A stretch of 64,000 nt of DNA from Actinomadura terrae (GTDB lineage Bacteria > Actinomycetota > Actinomycetes > Streptosporangiales > Streptosporangiaceae). The translations under genes and the position numbers were made by a program. The DNA lies in contig NZ_JAICDG010000008.1 in assembly GCF_022751215.1 (NCBI RefSeq), positions 248,001 to 312,000 on the forward strand, written 5' to 3'. Shown here one piece after another: positions 42,101-51,184 of the stretch (position 1 is the first letter of the stretch; each line of letters begins with the position of its first letter). The notes under the pieces are model-generated. The model saw nothing but the letters and a program-made list of their open reading frames with translations, was not told the origin of the DNA and did no database searches.

Positions 42101-42506
42101 TCCCGAGGGCCTCGGCGGCCGTGGGGCTGGAGTCCTTGAGGAACGTCCGGCAGCGCTCGGCCTCGTCGTCCTCACCGATCGCGGCGGCGGCGCGGGCGAG
42201 GGCATGCAGGGCGCGCAGGAAACCGCGGTTGGGCTCGTGCTCCCACGGGACGGGCCCCTGCCCCCGCCAGCCCGCGCGGCGGAGCTGGTCGAGGCCCCGG
42301 TGGTAGCCGGTGCGCGCGAACGCGTAGGAGTCGATCACGCCGCCCCTGGCGAAGGCGCGGTCGGCCAGTTCGGCCCACGCCCCCGGGTAGTCGGGGTGGC
42401 GCGCGGCCACCTCGAAGGGGTCGACGTCGTTCGCCAGGGCCTCCCTGGCCTCGGCGTTGTCCGGCAGTTCGGTCGGAGGCAGGCCGCCGAGCAGGTTGTT
42501 CGTCAT
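42096..42506 (-). CDS. DUF3151 family protein
   Basis: 136 residues. Starts MTNNLLGGLPPTELPDN and contains AELADRAFARGGVIDSYAFARTGYHRGLDQLRRAGW, the hallmark of DUF3151, a helical TPR-like actinobacterial family of unknown function. Its usual neighbours are purA and fructose-bisphosphate aldolase, as here. The longest frame begins at 42689 but the extra residues are antisense to a methyltransferase gene. Its stop codon lies in a tandem repeat. Confidence 0.88.
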   Translation of the reverse strand: MTNNLLGGLPPTELPDNAEAREALANDVDPFEVAARHPDYPGAWAELADRAFARGGVIDSYAFARTGYHRGLDQLRRAGWRGQGPVPWEHEPNRGFLRALHALARAAAAIGEDDEAERCRTFLKDSSPTAAEALGN

Positions 42507-42608
42507 CGGGTCATCGTAGGTCGGCGCGCCTCGTCCGGCCCAATCGGCTTTCCGGCGGGTCCGGTGGGAACCCTGGAGCCCTTGCGGGGACGCGGTTAGG
42601 ATCGCCCA

Positions 42609-43403
42609 ATGCTCACGCCCGGCGGAATCGACACCGGCGTCCCGAGCCCCGCGCGCGTGTACGACTGCCTGCTCGGCGGCAAGGACCACTACGAGTCCGA
42701 CCGCCGGGCCGCGGCGCGGCTCCTGGAGATCGTTCCAAGCATGCGGTTATCCGCGACGCAGAACCGCGCCTTTCTCGGACGCGCCGTCCAGTACCTGGCG
42801 GGCGAGGTCGGAATACGCCAGTTCCTCGACATCGGTACCGGTTTGCCGACGCAGGACAACGTCCACGACGTGGCGCAGCGCATCGCACCCTCGTCCCGCA
42901 TCGTCTACGTGGACAACGACGCGGTGGTGCTCGCCCACGCCCGCGCGCTGCTCACCAGCACGCCCGAGGGCGCGACCGACTACCTGGACGCCGACCTCCG
43001 CGACCCCGACGCGATCCTGGAGCACGCGTCCCGCACGCTGGACCTCGACCGTCCCGTGGCGCTGCTGCTGGTGGCGGTGCTCCACTTCGTCCCGGACGCG
43101 GACGACCCGCGCGGGATCGTCTCCGCGCTCCTCGACCGGCTCGTCCCCGGGTCGTACCTGGTCATCTCGCATGGCGGCTCGGACGCCGACCCCCGCAAGG
43201 CCGCCGAGGCCACCGGCGTGTACCGGCGGCACGCGCCGGACGCGCTGCTGTCGCTCCGCACCGAATCCGAGGTCGCCCGGTTCTTCGACGGCCTCGACCT
43301 GGTCGAACCGGGGCTGGGCTCCATCGCGCACTGGCGTCCGGCGGGCCCGATTCCGTCGGCCGAGCAGGTCGGCATGCACGGCGGGGTGGCCCGCAAACCC
43401 TAG
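42609..43403 (+). CDS. SAM-dependent methyltransferase, DUF574 family
   Basis: 264 residues. Family marks: GGIDTGVPSPARVYDCLLGGKDHYESDRRAA, FLDIGTGLPTQDNVHDVAQ (SAM site), IVYVDNDAVVLAHARALL, and SIAHWRPAG near the C-terminus. It is cytoplasmic and its substrate is unknown. It is the third DUF574 domain in the window. It is inserted between DUF3151 and fbaA on the opposite strand, breaking the usual synteny. The stop overlaps the minus-strand GNAT gene by four bases. Confidence 0.9.
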   Translation: MLTPGGIDTGVPSPARVYDCLLGGKDHYESDRRAAARLLEIVPSMRLSATQNRAFLGRAVQYLAGEVGIRQFLDIGTGLPTQDNVHDVAQRIAPSSRIVYVDNDAVVLAHARALLTSTPEGATDYLDADLRDPDAILEHASRTLDLDRPVALLLVAVLHFVPDADDPRGIVSALLDRLVPGSYLVISHGGSDADPRKAAEATGVYRRHAPDALLSLRTESEVARFFDGLDLVEPGLGSIAHWRPAGPIPSAEQVGMHGGVARKP

Positions 43404-43936
43404 GGGCGGACGGGCAGCGGCAGCTGGAAATGCGCGGTGCCGTCCACGGTCCGCGCGCGTGCGGTGGGCCATCCGTGCTGGACGAACCGGAGCGCGTCCC
43501 GGTTGCCGGGGATGACGTCCGCCTCGAACTCGGTGATGCCGCGCCGCGCGGCCAGCTGGGCGAGGTAGCGGACGAGCGCGCTGCCGACGCCCCGGCGCTG
43601 CCAGGGGTCGGTGACGAGGACGGCCAGGTCGGCGCACCAGGGCCGCCGCCGGTCCCGGCTGTACTCGGCGACGCCCGCGATCTCGTCCGCGTCCAGCGCG
43701 ATCAGGGCCTCGCGGTCCCAGTGGTCGAGCCGCTCCAGCAGGCGGACGTAGTGGTCGGGGATGTGCGGCGTGCCGGAGAAGAACCGCGTGTAGAGGCTGG
43801 CCTTGGAGAGCCGCTCCGACATCCGGCGCAGCCGGGGCCCGTCGGTGATCCCGTACGGACGGATCCGGACGTCCTCCAGCGCGGGCGGAGGAAGGTGGGC
43901 GACCGTCCGCACAGTGAGTCTCGTCATGCAACCCAT
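43400..43936 (-). CDS. GNAT-family N-acetyltransferase
   Basis: 178 residues. Starts with IRPYGITDGPRLRRMSERL, typical of GNAT proteins, and has the acetyl-CoA loop VLVTDPWQRRGVGSALVRYLAQLA with the Q/R-x-x-G-x-G/A motif. Substrate unknown. Two start codons are possible (43936 and 43927). It lies 36 bp after the HxlR regulator on the same strand, so that regulator may control it. Confidence 0.87.
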   Translation of the reverse strand: MGCMTRLTVRTVAHLPPPALEDVRIRPYGITDGPRLRRMSERLSKASLYTRFFSGTPHIPDHYVRLLERLDHWDREALIALDADEIAGVAEYSRDRRRPWCADLAVLVTDPWQRRGVGSALVRYLAQLAARRGITEFEADVIPGNRDALRFVQHGWPTARARTVDGTAHFQLPLPVRP

Positions 43937-43972
43937 TGGACCGCATCAAGTTTTGTGAAGCAACTGACGATT

Positions 43973-44422
43973 TCAGCGACCGGCCCCCGGACGGGGTTCC
44001 ACGTCGGTCGGCCCGAGCGACGCGCCGCAGGCGTCGCAGGTGAAGCTCGCCGTGAGCGTCCCCGGGCAGCCGCGATGGCCCACGAGCGTCGGCGGGCCGT
44101 CCGGTGCGTAGTGGCGGTCGCCCCACAGCAACAGGGACATCATCGCCGGCCACAGTTCGACGCCCTTGCGGGTGAGGCGGTACTCGAAGCGCTCGGGACG
44201 GTCCTGGTAGGGGACGCGGCGCATGATGCCCTCGTCGCACAGCCGCGACAGGCGGTCGGTGAGGACGTTGCGGGCCACGCCCAGCACGTCCTGGAAGTCG
44301 TCGAACCGGCGGACGCCCTCGAACGCGGTCCGGATCACCAGCATCGTCCAGCGGTCGCCGACGACTTCGAGGGAGCGGGCGATCGAGCAGTTCTGTGACT
44401 CATAGGTACGGGGCAGTGCCAC
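43973..44422 (-). CDS. HxlR-family winged-helix transcriptional regulator
   Basis: 149 residues. CSIARSLEVVGDRWTMLVIRTAFEGVRRFDDFQ and LTDRLSRLCDEGIMRRVPYQ are classic HxlR/MarR-like winged-helix motifs with the N-terminal redox-active Cys12. A C-terminal extension holds CDAC, suggesting a zinc or redox site. It likely represses nearby genes in response to electrophiles or oxidants. It is upstream of the GNAT gene. Confidence 0.9.
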   Translation of the reverse strand: MALPRTYESQNCSIARSLEVVGDRWTMLVIRTAFEGVRRFDDFQDVLGVARNVLTDRLSRLCDEGIMRRVPYQDRPERFEYRLTRKGVELWPAMMSLLLWGDRHYAPDGPPTLVGHRGCPGTLTASFTCDACGASLGPTDVEPRPGAGR

Positions 44423-44453
44423 GCTGCGAGGCTACCCGGCCGTAAGGGAAAAC

Positions 44454-44481
44454 GGCGGGGCCGCCGGTGCGCGGCCCCGCC
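44454..44481 (-). terminator. fbaA terminator
   Basis: GGCGGGGCCGC at 44454-44464 pairs perfectly with GCGGCCCCGCC at 44471-44481, six-base loop, followed on the minus strand by GTTTTCCC. It lies just after the fbaA stop. Confidence 0.9.
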
Positions 44482-44487
44482 GGGACG

Positions 44488-45510
<1,023 letters not shown>

Positions 45511-45826
45511 TGTCAGCGTCCTTTCTTACGCAGGGTGCCGCCGGCATCCGGCCGGGCGGTAGCACCCGTCCACCGCGTACCCAGTCGATTCGCCTGGTCA
45601 CGCGGTTCCGGGCAGTGCGTTCCGTCCACGGTCAGTATCTCGTCGGGGCGCTCGCCCACTCCAGAGGGGCCCGCGAGGTGCCCCAAGTATCCAGGATTCC
45701 GGCGTCCGGTCGAGGGGTTTGCGAGGGTGCGTCCGGCGCGATCCCCAGCATGAGAACGACTCGAACACCCCCGGAACAGGCCGGTTTCGCGCTCACGAAG
45801 AGCGCCGGGACAGGTACGCTCGCAAT
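45511..45826. other. Intergenic region between divergent fbaA and dedA-like genes
   Basis: About 315 bp with no supported gene. It should hold the fbaA promoter. On the plus strand, TACGCT at 45815-45820 lies seven bases ahead of the DedA GTG and may be the -10 box of a leaderless transcript; no clear -35 was found. Confidence 0.4.
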
Positions 45827-46570
45827 GTGGATCTCACGACCCTTCCCCTGGACATCACCGAGTACCTGCATCCGACGGCCTGGTTGCAGCTCTTCGGCAC
45901 GTTTGCGACGATCGGCGTCCTCGCCATCATCTTCGCGGAGACAGGGCTGCTGATCGGCTGCATCCTGCCGGGCGACTCGCTGCTGTTCACGGCCGGGATC
46001 CTCACGGCGGTCTCGACCGTCAACGGCCAGGAGTTCCAGTCGCTGTCGCTGCCCTGGCTGCTGGTCGGCGGCCCGGTGGCGGCGATCGCCGGCGCGCAGC
46101 TCGGGCACTGGCTCGGCGCGCGCTACGGCCGCAAGCTCTTCGAACGGCCCGACTCCAAGATCTTCCGGCAGGAGTGGGTGGAGAAGGCCGAGTACTACTT
46201 CAACCGGTTCGGCCCCGCGAAGGCGGTCGTGCTGGCCCGGTTCGTCCCCATCGTCCGGACGTTCCTCAACCCGCTCGCCGGGATGCTCGGCATGGACGCC
46301 CGCAAGTTCTTCATCTGGAACGTCGTCGGCGGCGTCGTCTGGACCGACGCGTTGTTCCTGCTCGGGCACTTCCTCGGCTCCGAGGTCCCCGACGTCGAGC
46401 GCTACATCCTGCCCGGCGTCGCCGTGATCCTCGTGCTGTCGGTCATCCCGATCATCCGCGAGGTCATGAAGGGCCGGAAGGCCTCGCGCGGGGGCGGCAA
46501 GCACTCGCGTCCGAAGAATAATGGCCCCGAAGAGTCTCGTCCGTCGCTCAGCGGTGACAGTTATCGCTAA
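45827..46570 (+). CDS. DedA-family membrane protein
   Basis: 247 residues with about five membrane helices. Family motifs: FAETGLLIGCILPGDSLLF (reentrant motif with Glu and the G-x-x-x-PG), and RFVPIVRTFLNPLAGML with the key arginines. DedA proteins are membrane-potential or lipid-carrier translocases of the cytoplasmic membrane. GTG 45827 is chosen because the first helix follows and a -10-like box sits just upstream, suggesting leaderless translation; the frame stays open to 45719. Confidence 0.9.
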   Translation: MDLTTLPLDITEYLHPTAWLQLFGTFATIGVLAIIFAETGLLIGCILPGDSLLFTAGILTAVSTVNGQEFQSLSLPWLLVGGPVAAIAGAQLGHWLGARYGRKLFERPDSKIFRQEWVEKAEYYFNRFGPAKAVVLARFVPIVRTFLNPLAGMLGMDARKFFIWNVVGGVVWTDALFLLGHFLGSEVPDVERYILPGVAVILVLSVIPIIREVMKGRKASRGGGKHSRPKNNGPEESRPSLSGDSYR

Positions 46571-46579
46571 CCTCCCCAT

Positions 46580-47047
46580 GTGGGACGTCATCGGTCGGAC
46601 CCTCGTGGTCTCGCGCGCATACTGATCGCGGTCGTAGCCGTGGTCGCCGCCCTGGGTCTTCTTGTCGCCGGCGGCCTCTCCCTGGTGAACGCGGTCTCGG
46701 GCGACTCCGACAACCACGATCCCGCGACCGTCTCCCCGTCCCCGGGCGACGGCGGCCAGAACAAGTCCGCGCCGAGCCGCAGCCCGTCCTCCTCGTCCTC
46801 GGGTGCGCTGCCCCTCGTGATCCGGGTGACCGGCCCGGCCACGAACGTCCTCGTCCGCGTCGCCGACACCGGCGAGGTCCTCACCCAGGCCCTGCTGTCC
46901 ACCGGCGACACCCGCAAGTACGAGCAGACCCCCCTCCAGGTCGTCGCCACGAACGGCGGCTCCCTGGAGGTGGTGATCTACGGCAGGAAGTGGCCCGCCA
47001 AGCCGTCCGGCACGCGGGGCCAGTGGTTCGTCTCCGCCAGGAAGTGA
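46580..47047 (+). CDS. Membrane-anchored protein with RodZ-C/DUF4115-like domain
   Basis: 155 residues. A basic N-terminus (MGRHRSDPRGLARI) precedes one membrane helix (about 14-38), a Ser/Pro/Gly-rich linker (40-75), and a beta-rich C-terminus: LVIRVTGPATNVLVRVADTG, LSTGDTRKYEQTPLQVVATNGG, VVIYGRKWPAKPSGTRG, a pattern like the RodZ C-terminal DUF4115 fold. The C-terminal domain is outside the cell. It starts 10 bp after the DedA stop, so the two probably form an operon. Function unknown. Confidence 0.7.
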   Translation: MGRHRSDPRGLARILIAVVAVVAALGLLVAGGLSLVNAVSGDSDNHDPATVSPSPGDGGQNKSAPSRSPSSSSSGALPLVIRVTGPATNVLVRVADTGEVLTQALLSTGDTRKYEQTPLQVVATNGGSLEVVIYGRKWPAKPSGTRGQWFVSARK

Positions 47048-47075
47048 CGGGAGGCCGGGGAGGGACCGGTCGCGA

Positions 47076-47594
47076 TCAGGAGATCTCCCACGCCTGGTCC
47101 CTGCCGTTGACGCACTGCCAGTTCACGACCGCGCCCCCGCCCGCGAAGTTCGCGCCGACGACGGTGAGGCAGTTCGCGTTGACCCCGCTGACCAGGTTGT
47201 CGCCCCTGAAGTGCCACTGCTGCCCGGCCGCGCCGTTGCAGTCGTAGAGGTTGGTGGCGGCCCCGCTGCCGCCGTTTCCGCCGCGGACGTCCAGGCACTT
47301 GTTGCCGGGCAGGTCGCTTCTGAGCCGCCCGCCGTCGAACGACCACCGCTGGTTGGCGCCGCCGTGGCAGGGCCAGACCGTGGTCAGGGCGCCGTTGCCG
47401 GTGTTGCCGTCCGCGACCTCAAGGCACAGGCCACCGGCGGCCCGGGGCTTGACGAGGAAGCCGGTGAGCTTCTTCTCTGGCTTGGGCGCGGGCGCCGCCG
47501 AGGCGGACGAGGGGGCCGAGGCCGACGAGCCGGCCCACAGCGCGCCCGCCATGGTGACGGCCGGCAGCAGCGCGAGAATCGAGAAGGTGCGCAT
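47076..47594 (-). CDS. Secreted ricin-type beta-trefoil (RICIN) lectin
   Basis: 172 residues. A signal peptide of about 33 residues (ending SAPSSASAAPA) and a single beta-trefoil with three QxW-like repeats: NQRWSFDGG, QQWHFRGD, QAWEIS. Cysteines pair within each lobe (CLEV with WPC, CLDV with YDC, CLTV with WQC). There is no catalytic domain, so a stand-alone secreted carbohydrate-binding protein. It is convergent with the DedA pair. Confidence 0.9.
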   Translation of the reverse strand: MRTFSILALLPAVTMAGALWAGSSASAPSSASAAPAPKPEKKLTGFLVKPRAAGGLCLEVADGNTGNGALTTVWPCHGGANQRWSFDGGRLRSDLPGNKCLDVRGGNGGSGAATNLYDCNGAAGQQWHFRGDNLVSGVNANCLTVVGANFAGGGAVVNWQCVNGRDQAWEIS

Positions 47595-47710
47595 CGTGCT
47601 CTCCAGTTCGATGGTTGCGGGTCCGCCGGATCGGTGGTCCCTGTCGCCTCAACGTTCGCGCCGGCACTGGTGGGCGGCCATCCCCAGATCCTGGGATGGA
47701 CAACGCGTGC

Positions 47711-47739
47711 TTGTCCGCATGCGGCGCGTGGTCGATACT
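47711..47739 (+). promoter_or_regulatory. Predicted promoter of the LuxR-type regulator
   Basis: TTGTCC (47711-47716), a 17-bp spacer and GATACT (47734-47739). The GTG start of the gene lies eight bases after the -10, so the predicted message is leaderless. Confidence 0.5.
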
Positions 47740-47746
47740 GGGCGGG

Positions 47747-48811
47747 GTGAGCGCTGGACGGAGCGCGCCCGGCGCCGCACTGGTCGGCGCCGCCACGGAG
47801 GTCGGCTCGGCCACCGAACTGGGTGCGGTGATCTCACGGTGGGTCGGACGCGCGGTACCGCACGAGGGCTACATGCTCGCCGCGGTCGACCCCGTCACCG
47901 GCGCCGGGTGCTTCCTGGCGCGCGGGCACGGCTACACGACGGCGGCCGCGCGGCAGTTGACCCTGGGTGAGCGCCTGAACTGCGACCACCCGTTTCCCTT
48001 CCAGCGCCTGGTGGCGGGTCCGTGCCATGTGGGCGTCCTCAACACCGACGGCCCCGTGCGGCGCCGCAGCCCCACGATGCGCGCGGTGATGGCCGACCTG
48101 GGCGTGGGCAGCGAACTCCGCCTCGCGCTGGTCGACGGCGGGACGACCTGGGGCGGCCTGGTCCTGCTCCGTCCCAGGGGAGCCCGCCCCTTCTCGCCGG
48201 ACGAGGCGTCCCGCGCCCAGCACCTGGCCCGCGACATCGTCGCCGCGCTGCGCCGCTATGCGACGGGCGTGCCCCCAGAACCGAACAGGCTCGGCGCGCC
48301 ACCGGGCGTGCTGGTCCTCGGCGCCGACGAGACGATCCTGTCCGCGACCCCCTCCGCACGCATCTGGATTCGCGAACTCGAAACGCTTCCTGCCGCCGCG
48401 TTGGCCGCGCCGGATTTGCCGATGGAAAGCACCATCTGGCACCTCACCCAGAGCGTCCGCGGCCCGGAGGAGCCGACGCCGACCCGCGGCCCGGGCATGC
48501 CGGGGCTGACCCGCGTCCCCACCCCGCGCGGCTGGATCGCCATACGAGCCCAGCCCATGCCCACCGGCGCGATCGCCGTGACAATTCAGGCGGCCGCCGG
48601 TAAGGAACTGCTTTCGGCGGTGGCACTCTGGCAGGGCCTCAGCCCGAGAGAACGCGTGGTCATCGACCACGTCCTCGAAGGGCTATCGAGCAAGCAAATC
48701 GCCCGCCGCCTGCACGTGTCGCCTCACACCCTCAATGACCACCTGAAATCCATTTACCGCAAAGCGGGCGTCTCCACCCGCGAAGAACTCCTGTCGCGCT
48801 TCCTCAACTGA
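47747..48811 (+). CDS. LuxR-type HTH transcriptional regulator with GAF-like sensor
   Basis: 354 residues. The N-terminal 170 residues resemble a GAF-like ligand domain (LGAVISRWVGRAVPHEGYMLAAVD, LNTDGPVRRRSPTMRAVMADLGVGSELRLALVDGGTTWGGLVLLRP). The C-terminus is a GerE/LuxR helix-turn-helix (LSPRERVVIDHVLEGL, SSKQIARRLHVSPHTLNDHLKSIYRKAG). It is the last gene before the lasso-peptide cluster and on the same strand, so it may control it; that is inference. GTG 47747 is chosen from the promoter spacing; ATG 47696 is in frame. Confidence 0.82.
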   Translation: MSAGRSAPGAALVGAATEVGSATELGAVISRWVGRAVPHEGYMLAAVDPVTGAGCFLARGHGYTTAAARQLTLGERLNCDHPFPFQRLVAGPCHVGVLNTDGPVRRRSPTMRAVMADLGVGSELRLALVDGGTTWGGLVLLRPRGARPFSPDEASRAQHLARDIVAALRRYATGVPPEPNRLGAPPGVLVLGADETILSATPSARIWIRELETLPAAALAAPDLPMESTIWHLTQSVRGPEEPTPTRGPGMPGLTRVPTPRGWIAIRAQPMPTGAIAVTIQAAAGKELLSAVALWQGLSPRERVVIDHVLEGLSSKQIARRLHVSPHTLNDHLKSIYRKAGVSTREELLSRFLN

Positions 48812-48850
48812 CTCCCGGGCAGGCGGTACTCCTGCCGCCGGTGGGGTGAC

Positions 48851-48868
48851 TCTGGCGGCGCCGCCAGA
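48851..48868 (+). terminator. Palindrome after the LuxR-type gene, likely terminator
   Basis: TCTGGCGGCGCCGCCAGA is a perfect 18-bp palindrome, flanked by a weaker GTGGGG/CCACCCC outer stem. It lies 40 bp past the stop and separates this gene from the lasso cluster. Confidence 0.6.
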
Positions 48869-49050
48869 CCCCGTCCACCCCTGTGACCTGCGAATCGGCC
48901 ACCAGCAAGGGGTGGCGCGACGGTGGCGAGGTCTCCCTACCCCGAACACCCATTCATTACTGTCCGTAGCGATATATACACTGTGAGCGAATGTCGGGTT
49001 CTATGTTGCTCACCCCTGACCGTCCGCTTCAGGGGAGGAGGTGAACCGAC

Positions 49051-49170
49051 ATGAGCATGGCTTACGAGCCGCCGTCCCTCGTAGTGATCGGCGATCTGCG
49101 CGAGATCACCCTTGGAGACAGGTCCTGGGGATTCGACCGCATCAACCAGTGCGCCATGTGGAACTGCTGA
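49051..49170 (+). CDS. Lasso peptide precursor, predicted class IV-like
   Basis: 39 residues, too short for ORF callers but preceded by an excellent ribosome-binding site (GGGGAGGAGGTG, 49032-49043). The leader MSMAYEPPSLVVIGDLREITL matches the actinobacterial motif YxxPxLx3Gx5Tx exactly: Tyr5, Pro8, Leu10, Gly14, Thr20. Cleavage after Leu21 leaves the core GDRSWGFDRINQCAMWNC. Gly1 to Asp8 gives an eight-membered macrolactam ring; Cys13 and Cys18 in the tail can form one disulfide. The ring WGF and Cys13 align with LP2006 (class IV). All biosynthetic genes follow. A strong hairpin lies between it and the cyclase gene. Confidence 0.92.
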   Translation: MSMAYEPPSLVVIGDLREITLGDRSWGFDRINQCAMWNC

Positions 49171-49214
49171 CAGTCCACTCGTGATTCCCCGGTCGGCCCA
49201 TGCTGCCGGGGGAG

Positions 49215-49246
49215 GGCCGTGCCGGTCGTCAAAGACCGGCACGGCC
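49215..49246 (+). terminator. Strong hairpin between lasso precursor and cyclase genes
   Basis: GGCCGTGCCGGTC (49215-49227) pairs perfectly with GACCGGCACGGCC (49234-49246); loop GTCAAA. There is no T-tract. In RiPP operons such hairpins often act as partial terminators or 3' stabilisers, giving more precursor than enzyme message. Confidence 0.7.
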
Positions 49247-49345
49247 GGCGCCCATCTTTCGAAGCGCCCGGCATCGAACACCGCCGGGCCCGGCTTTCGC
49301 GCGGGACGAAATCACGGTGAGCCGTCCCGCTCGCTGGGGGAAGGC

Positions 49346-51184
49346 ATGCGGTTCTTCGTGGTTCCCGACAATTCCGAGGGTGCCTTGGTCGTGGCGTCCT
49401 TGCATACCCGGTGGCCCGACCTGCGGATGCTGCCGCACGATTCGGGACGTCCGTGGATCGTGGGCCACTGGCAGGACGAGGAGGTCCGCTGGGCCGCGGC
49501 AGGAGGACGGCGTATCGCGCTGCTGGGACGGGTCCAGGTGAGCGTGCCATGGCTGACCAGGTACATCGTCGGGCAACCTGAGCCGGGCGCCCTGGCGGAT
49601 CTGAGCCGCGAGCTGCCCGGCAGCTACCACACGGTCGCCGCGATGGACCGCGTCGTGTTCGTCCAGGGAGACCTTTCGACGGTGCGGGAGGTCTTTCACG
49701 GCCAGGTGCTGGGAGTGACGATCGCGGCCGACCGTCCCGACGGGCTCGCCGAGCTGGCGGACGCGGCGATCGCCGAAGAGGAACTGGCCGTCCGGCTGCT
49801 CGCCCCCGCCGTGCCGTGGCCGCTGAGCGAGGAGTGCCTGTGGAAGGGGATACAGGCGCTTCCCTCCGGCTGCCACCTGCGGATCGGGCCCGACGGTCGC
49901 GGCCGGGTGACGCACGGCCGGTCGCTTCCGGCGCCCGAGCTACCGCTCGCCGAAGGGGCGCGCCGGGTGCGGCACGCGCTAAAGGAGGCGGTGCGGGTCC
50001 GGACGCACGGCCAGGCGATGCTGAGCGCCGACCTGTCCGGTGGAATGGACTCCACCAGCGTGTGCTTCCTGGCGGCCGGCCGGGTCGATCGGCTGCTGAC
50101 GGTCGTCTGCGAGCCCGGTGACCCGTCCAGCGATGACGGCCGCTGGGCCGCGCTCGCCGCGACGTCCCTGCCCGGCGCCGAGCACATGTCCTACCGTGCG
50201 GAGGACTGCCCGCGCTACTTCGCCGGGCTGCTCGACACCGACCCCGATCTGGAGGCGCCGCTTCCGTCCGTCCACGCGCGGGCGATGGTGCTGGAGCAGG
50301 CGCGCCTGATGGCGGCGGCCGGTTCGTCCCGGCATCTGACCGGCCACGGCGGCGACGAGTTGTTCCTTCCCACCCCCGCCTACCTGCACGACCTGCTGCG
50401 CAGACGGCCGCTGCGGGCGATCGGGCAGCTGCGCGCCGGACGGGCGGTGTCCCGCTGGCAGACCCGTCCCACCGTCGCCGCACTACTGGACCGCACCTCG
50501 TTCGCCGACTGGCTGGGCCACGAGATCGGCCGCGACCTGCGGAACCCGATCCGGGGGGTCGGCACCGCCCCGCTGTCGGGCTGGGGCCCGGCCTACCGGA
50601 TGCCCGCCTGGGCCACGCCCGAGGCGGTGCGCTCAGTTCAGCATCGATTGCGGGAGGTGGCGCGGGCGCGCCCGTCCCCGCTGTCGCCGCTGCGCGGCCG
50701 GCACCTGACCGTCCAGCACATCCGCCAGGGCGGTGAGCTGGTGCGCCGTATCGACCGCCTTTCGCTCCAGCACGGCGTCACCACCGAGGCGCCCTTCCTG
50801 GACGATCAGGTGGTCGAGGCGGCCCTCGCCGTGGACTACGCCGACTGCCTGCGGGCCGACCGGTACAAACCCGTGCTGGTCGAGGCGATGCGCGGCATCG
50901 TCCCGAGCCGCAGCCTCGGACGGCGCTCCAAGGCCGAGTTCAGCGCGGATCTCTACACCGGGCTCCGCGAGCACCGCCACGACCTGCTGGAACTGTGCGA
51001 CGGGATGCGCCTGGCCTCGCTCGGCCTGGTCGATGCCGCGGCGCTGCGCGCCGTCATCCTGAGCCCGCCGCCGGTCTCGCTGGAACTGCTGCCCCTGCTC
51101 AACACCTTCGCCTGTGAGGTGTGGCTGCGCTCGGTCGGCACCGGACGTCCACGCTCACGCGCCGCTTCGGAGGCGGGCCGATGA
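49346..51184 (+). CDS. Lasso cyclase, asparagine-synthetase-like (McjC type)
   Basis: 612 residues. ATP-dependent macrolactam formation between core residue 1 and the Asp8 side chain. The ATP pyrophosphatase loop is LSADLSGGMDSTS (SGGMDS 231-236). The N-terminal half keeps the glutaminase-like fold but starts MRFF without the catalytic Cys2, as expected for lasso cyclases. Later motifs are HLTGHGGDELFLP and EAPFLDDQVVEAAL with the family's acidic residues. GGGGGAAGG precedes ATG 49346; longer frames run through the hairpin. Its stop overlaps the RRE gene start (ATGA). Confidence 0.95.
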   Translation: MRFFVVPDNSEGALVVASLHTRWPDLRMLPHDSGRPWIVGHWQDEEVRWAAAGGRRIALLGRVQVSVPWLTRYIVGQPEPGALADLSRELPGSYHTVAAMDRVVFVQGDLSTVREVFHGQVLGVTIAADRPDGLAELADAAIAEEELAVRLLAPAVPWPLSEECLWKGIQALPSGCHLRIGPDGRGRVTHGRSLPAPELPLAEGARRVRHALKEAVRVRTHGQAMLSADLSGGMDSTSVCFLAAGRVDRLLTVVCEPGDPSSDDGRWAALAATSLPGAEHMSYRAEDCPRYFAGLLDTDPDLEAPLPSVHARAMVLEQARLMAAAGSSRHLTGHGGDELFLPTPAYLHDLLRRRPLRAIGQLRAGRAVSRWQTRPTVAALLDRTSFADWLGHEIGRDLRNPIRGVGTAPLSGWGPAYRMPAWATPEAVRSVQHRLREVARARPSPLSPLRGRHLTVQHIRQGGELVRRIDRLSLQHGVTTEAPFLDDQVVEAALAVDYADCLRADRYKPVLVEAMRGIVPSRSLGRRSKAEFSADLYTGLREHRHDLLELCDGMRLASLGLVDAAALRAVILSPPPVSLELLPLLNTFACEVWLRSVGTGRPRSRAASEAGR

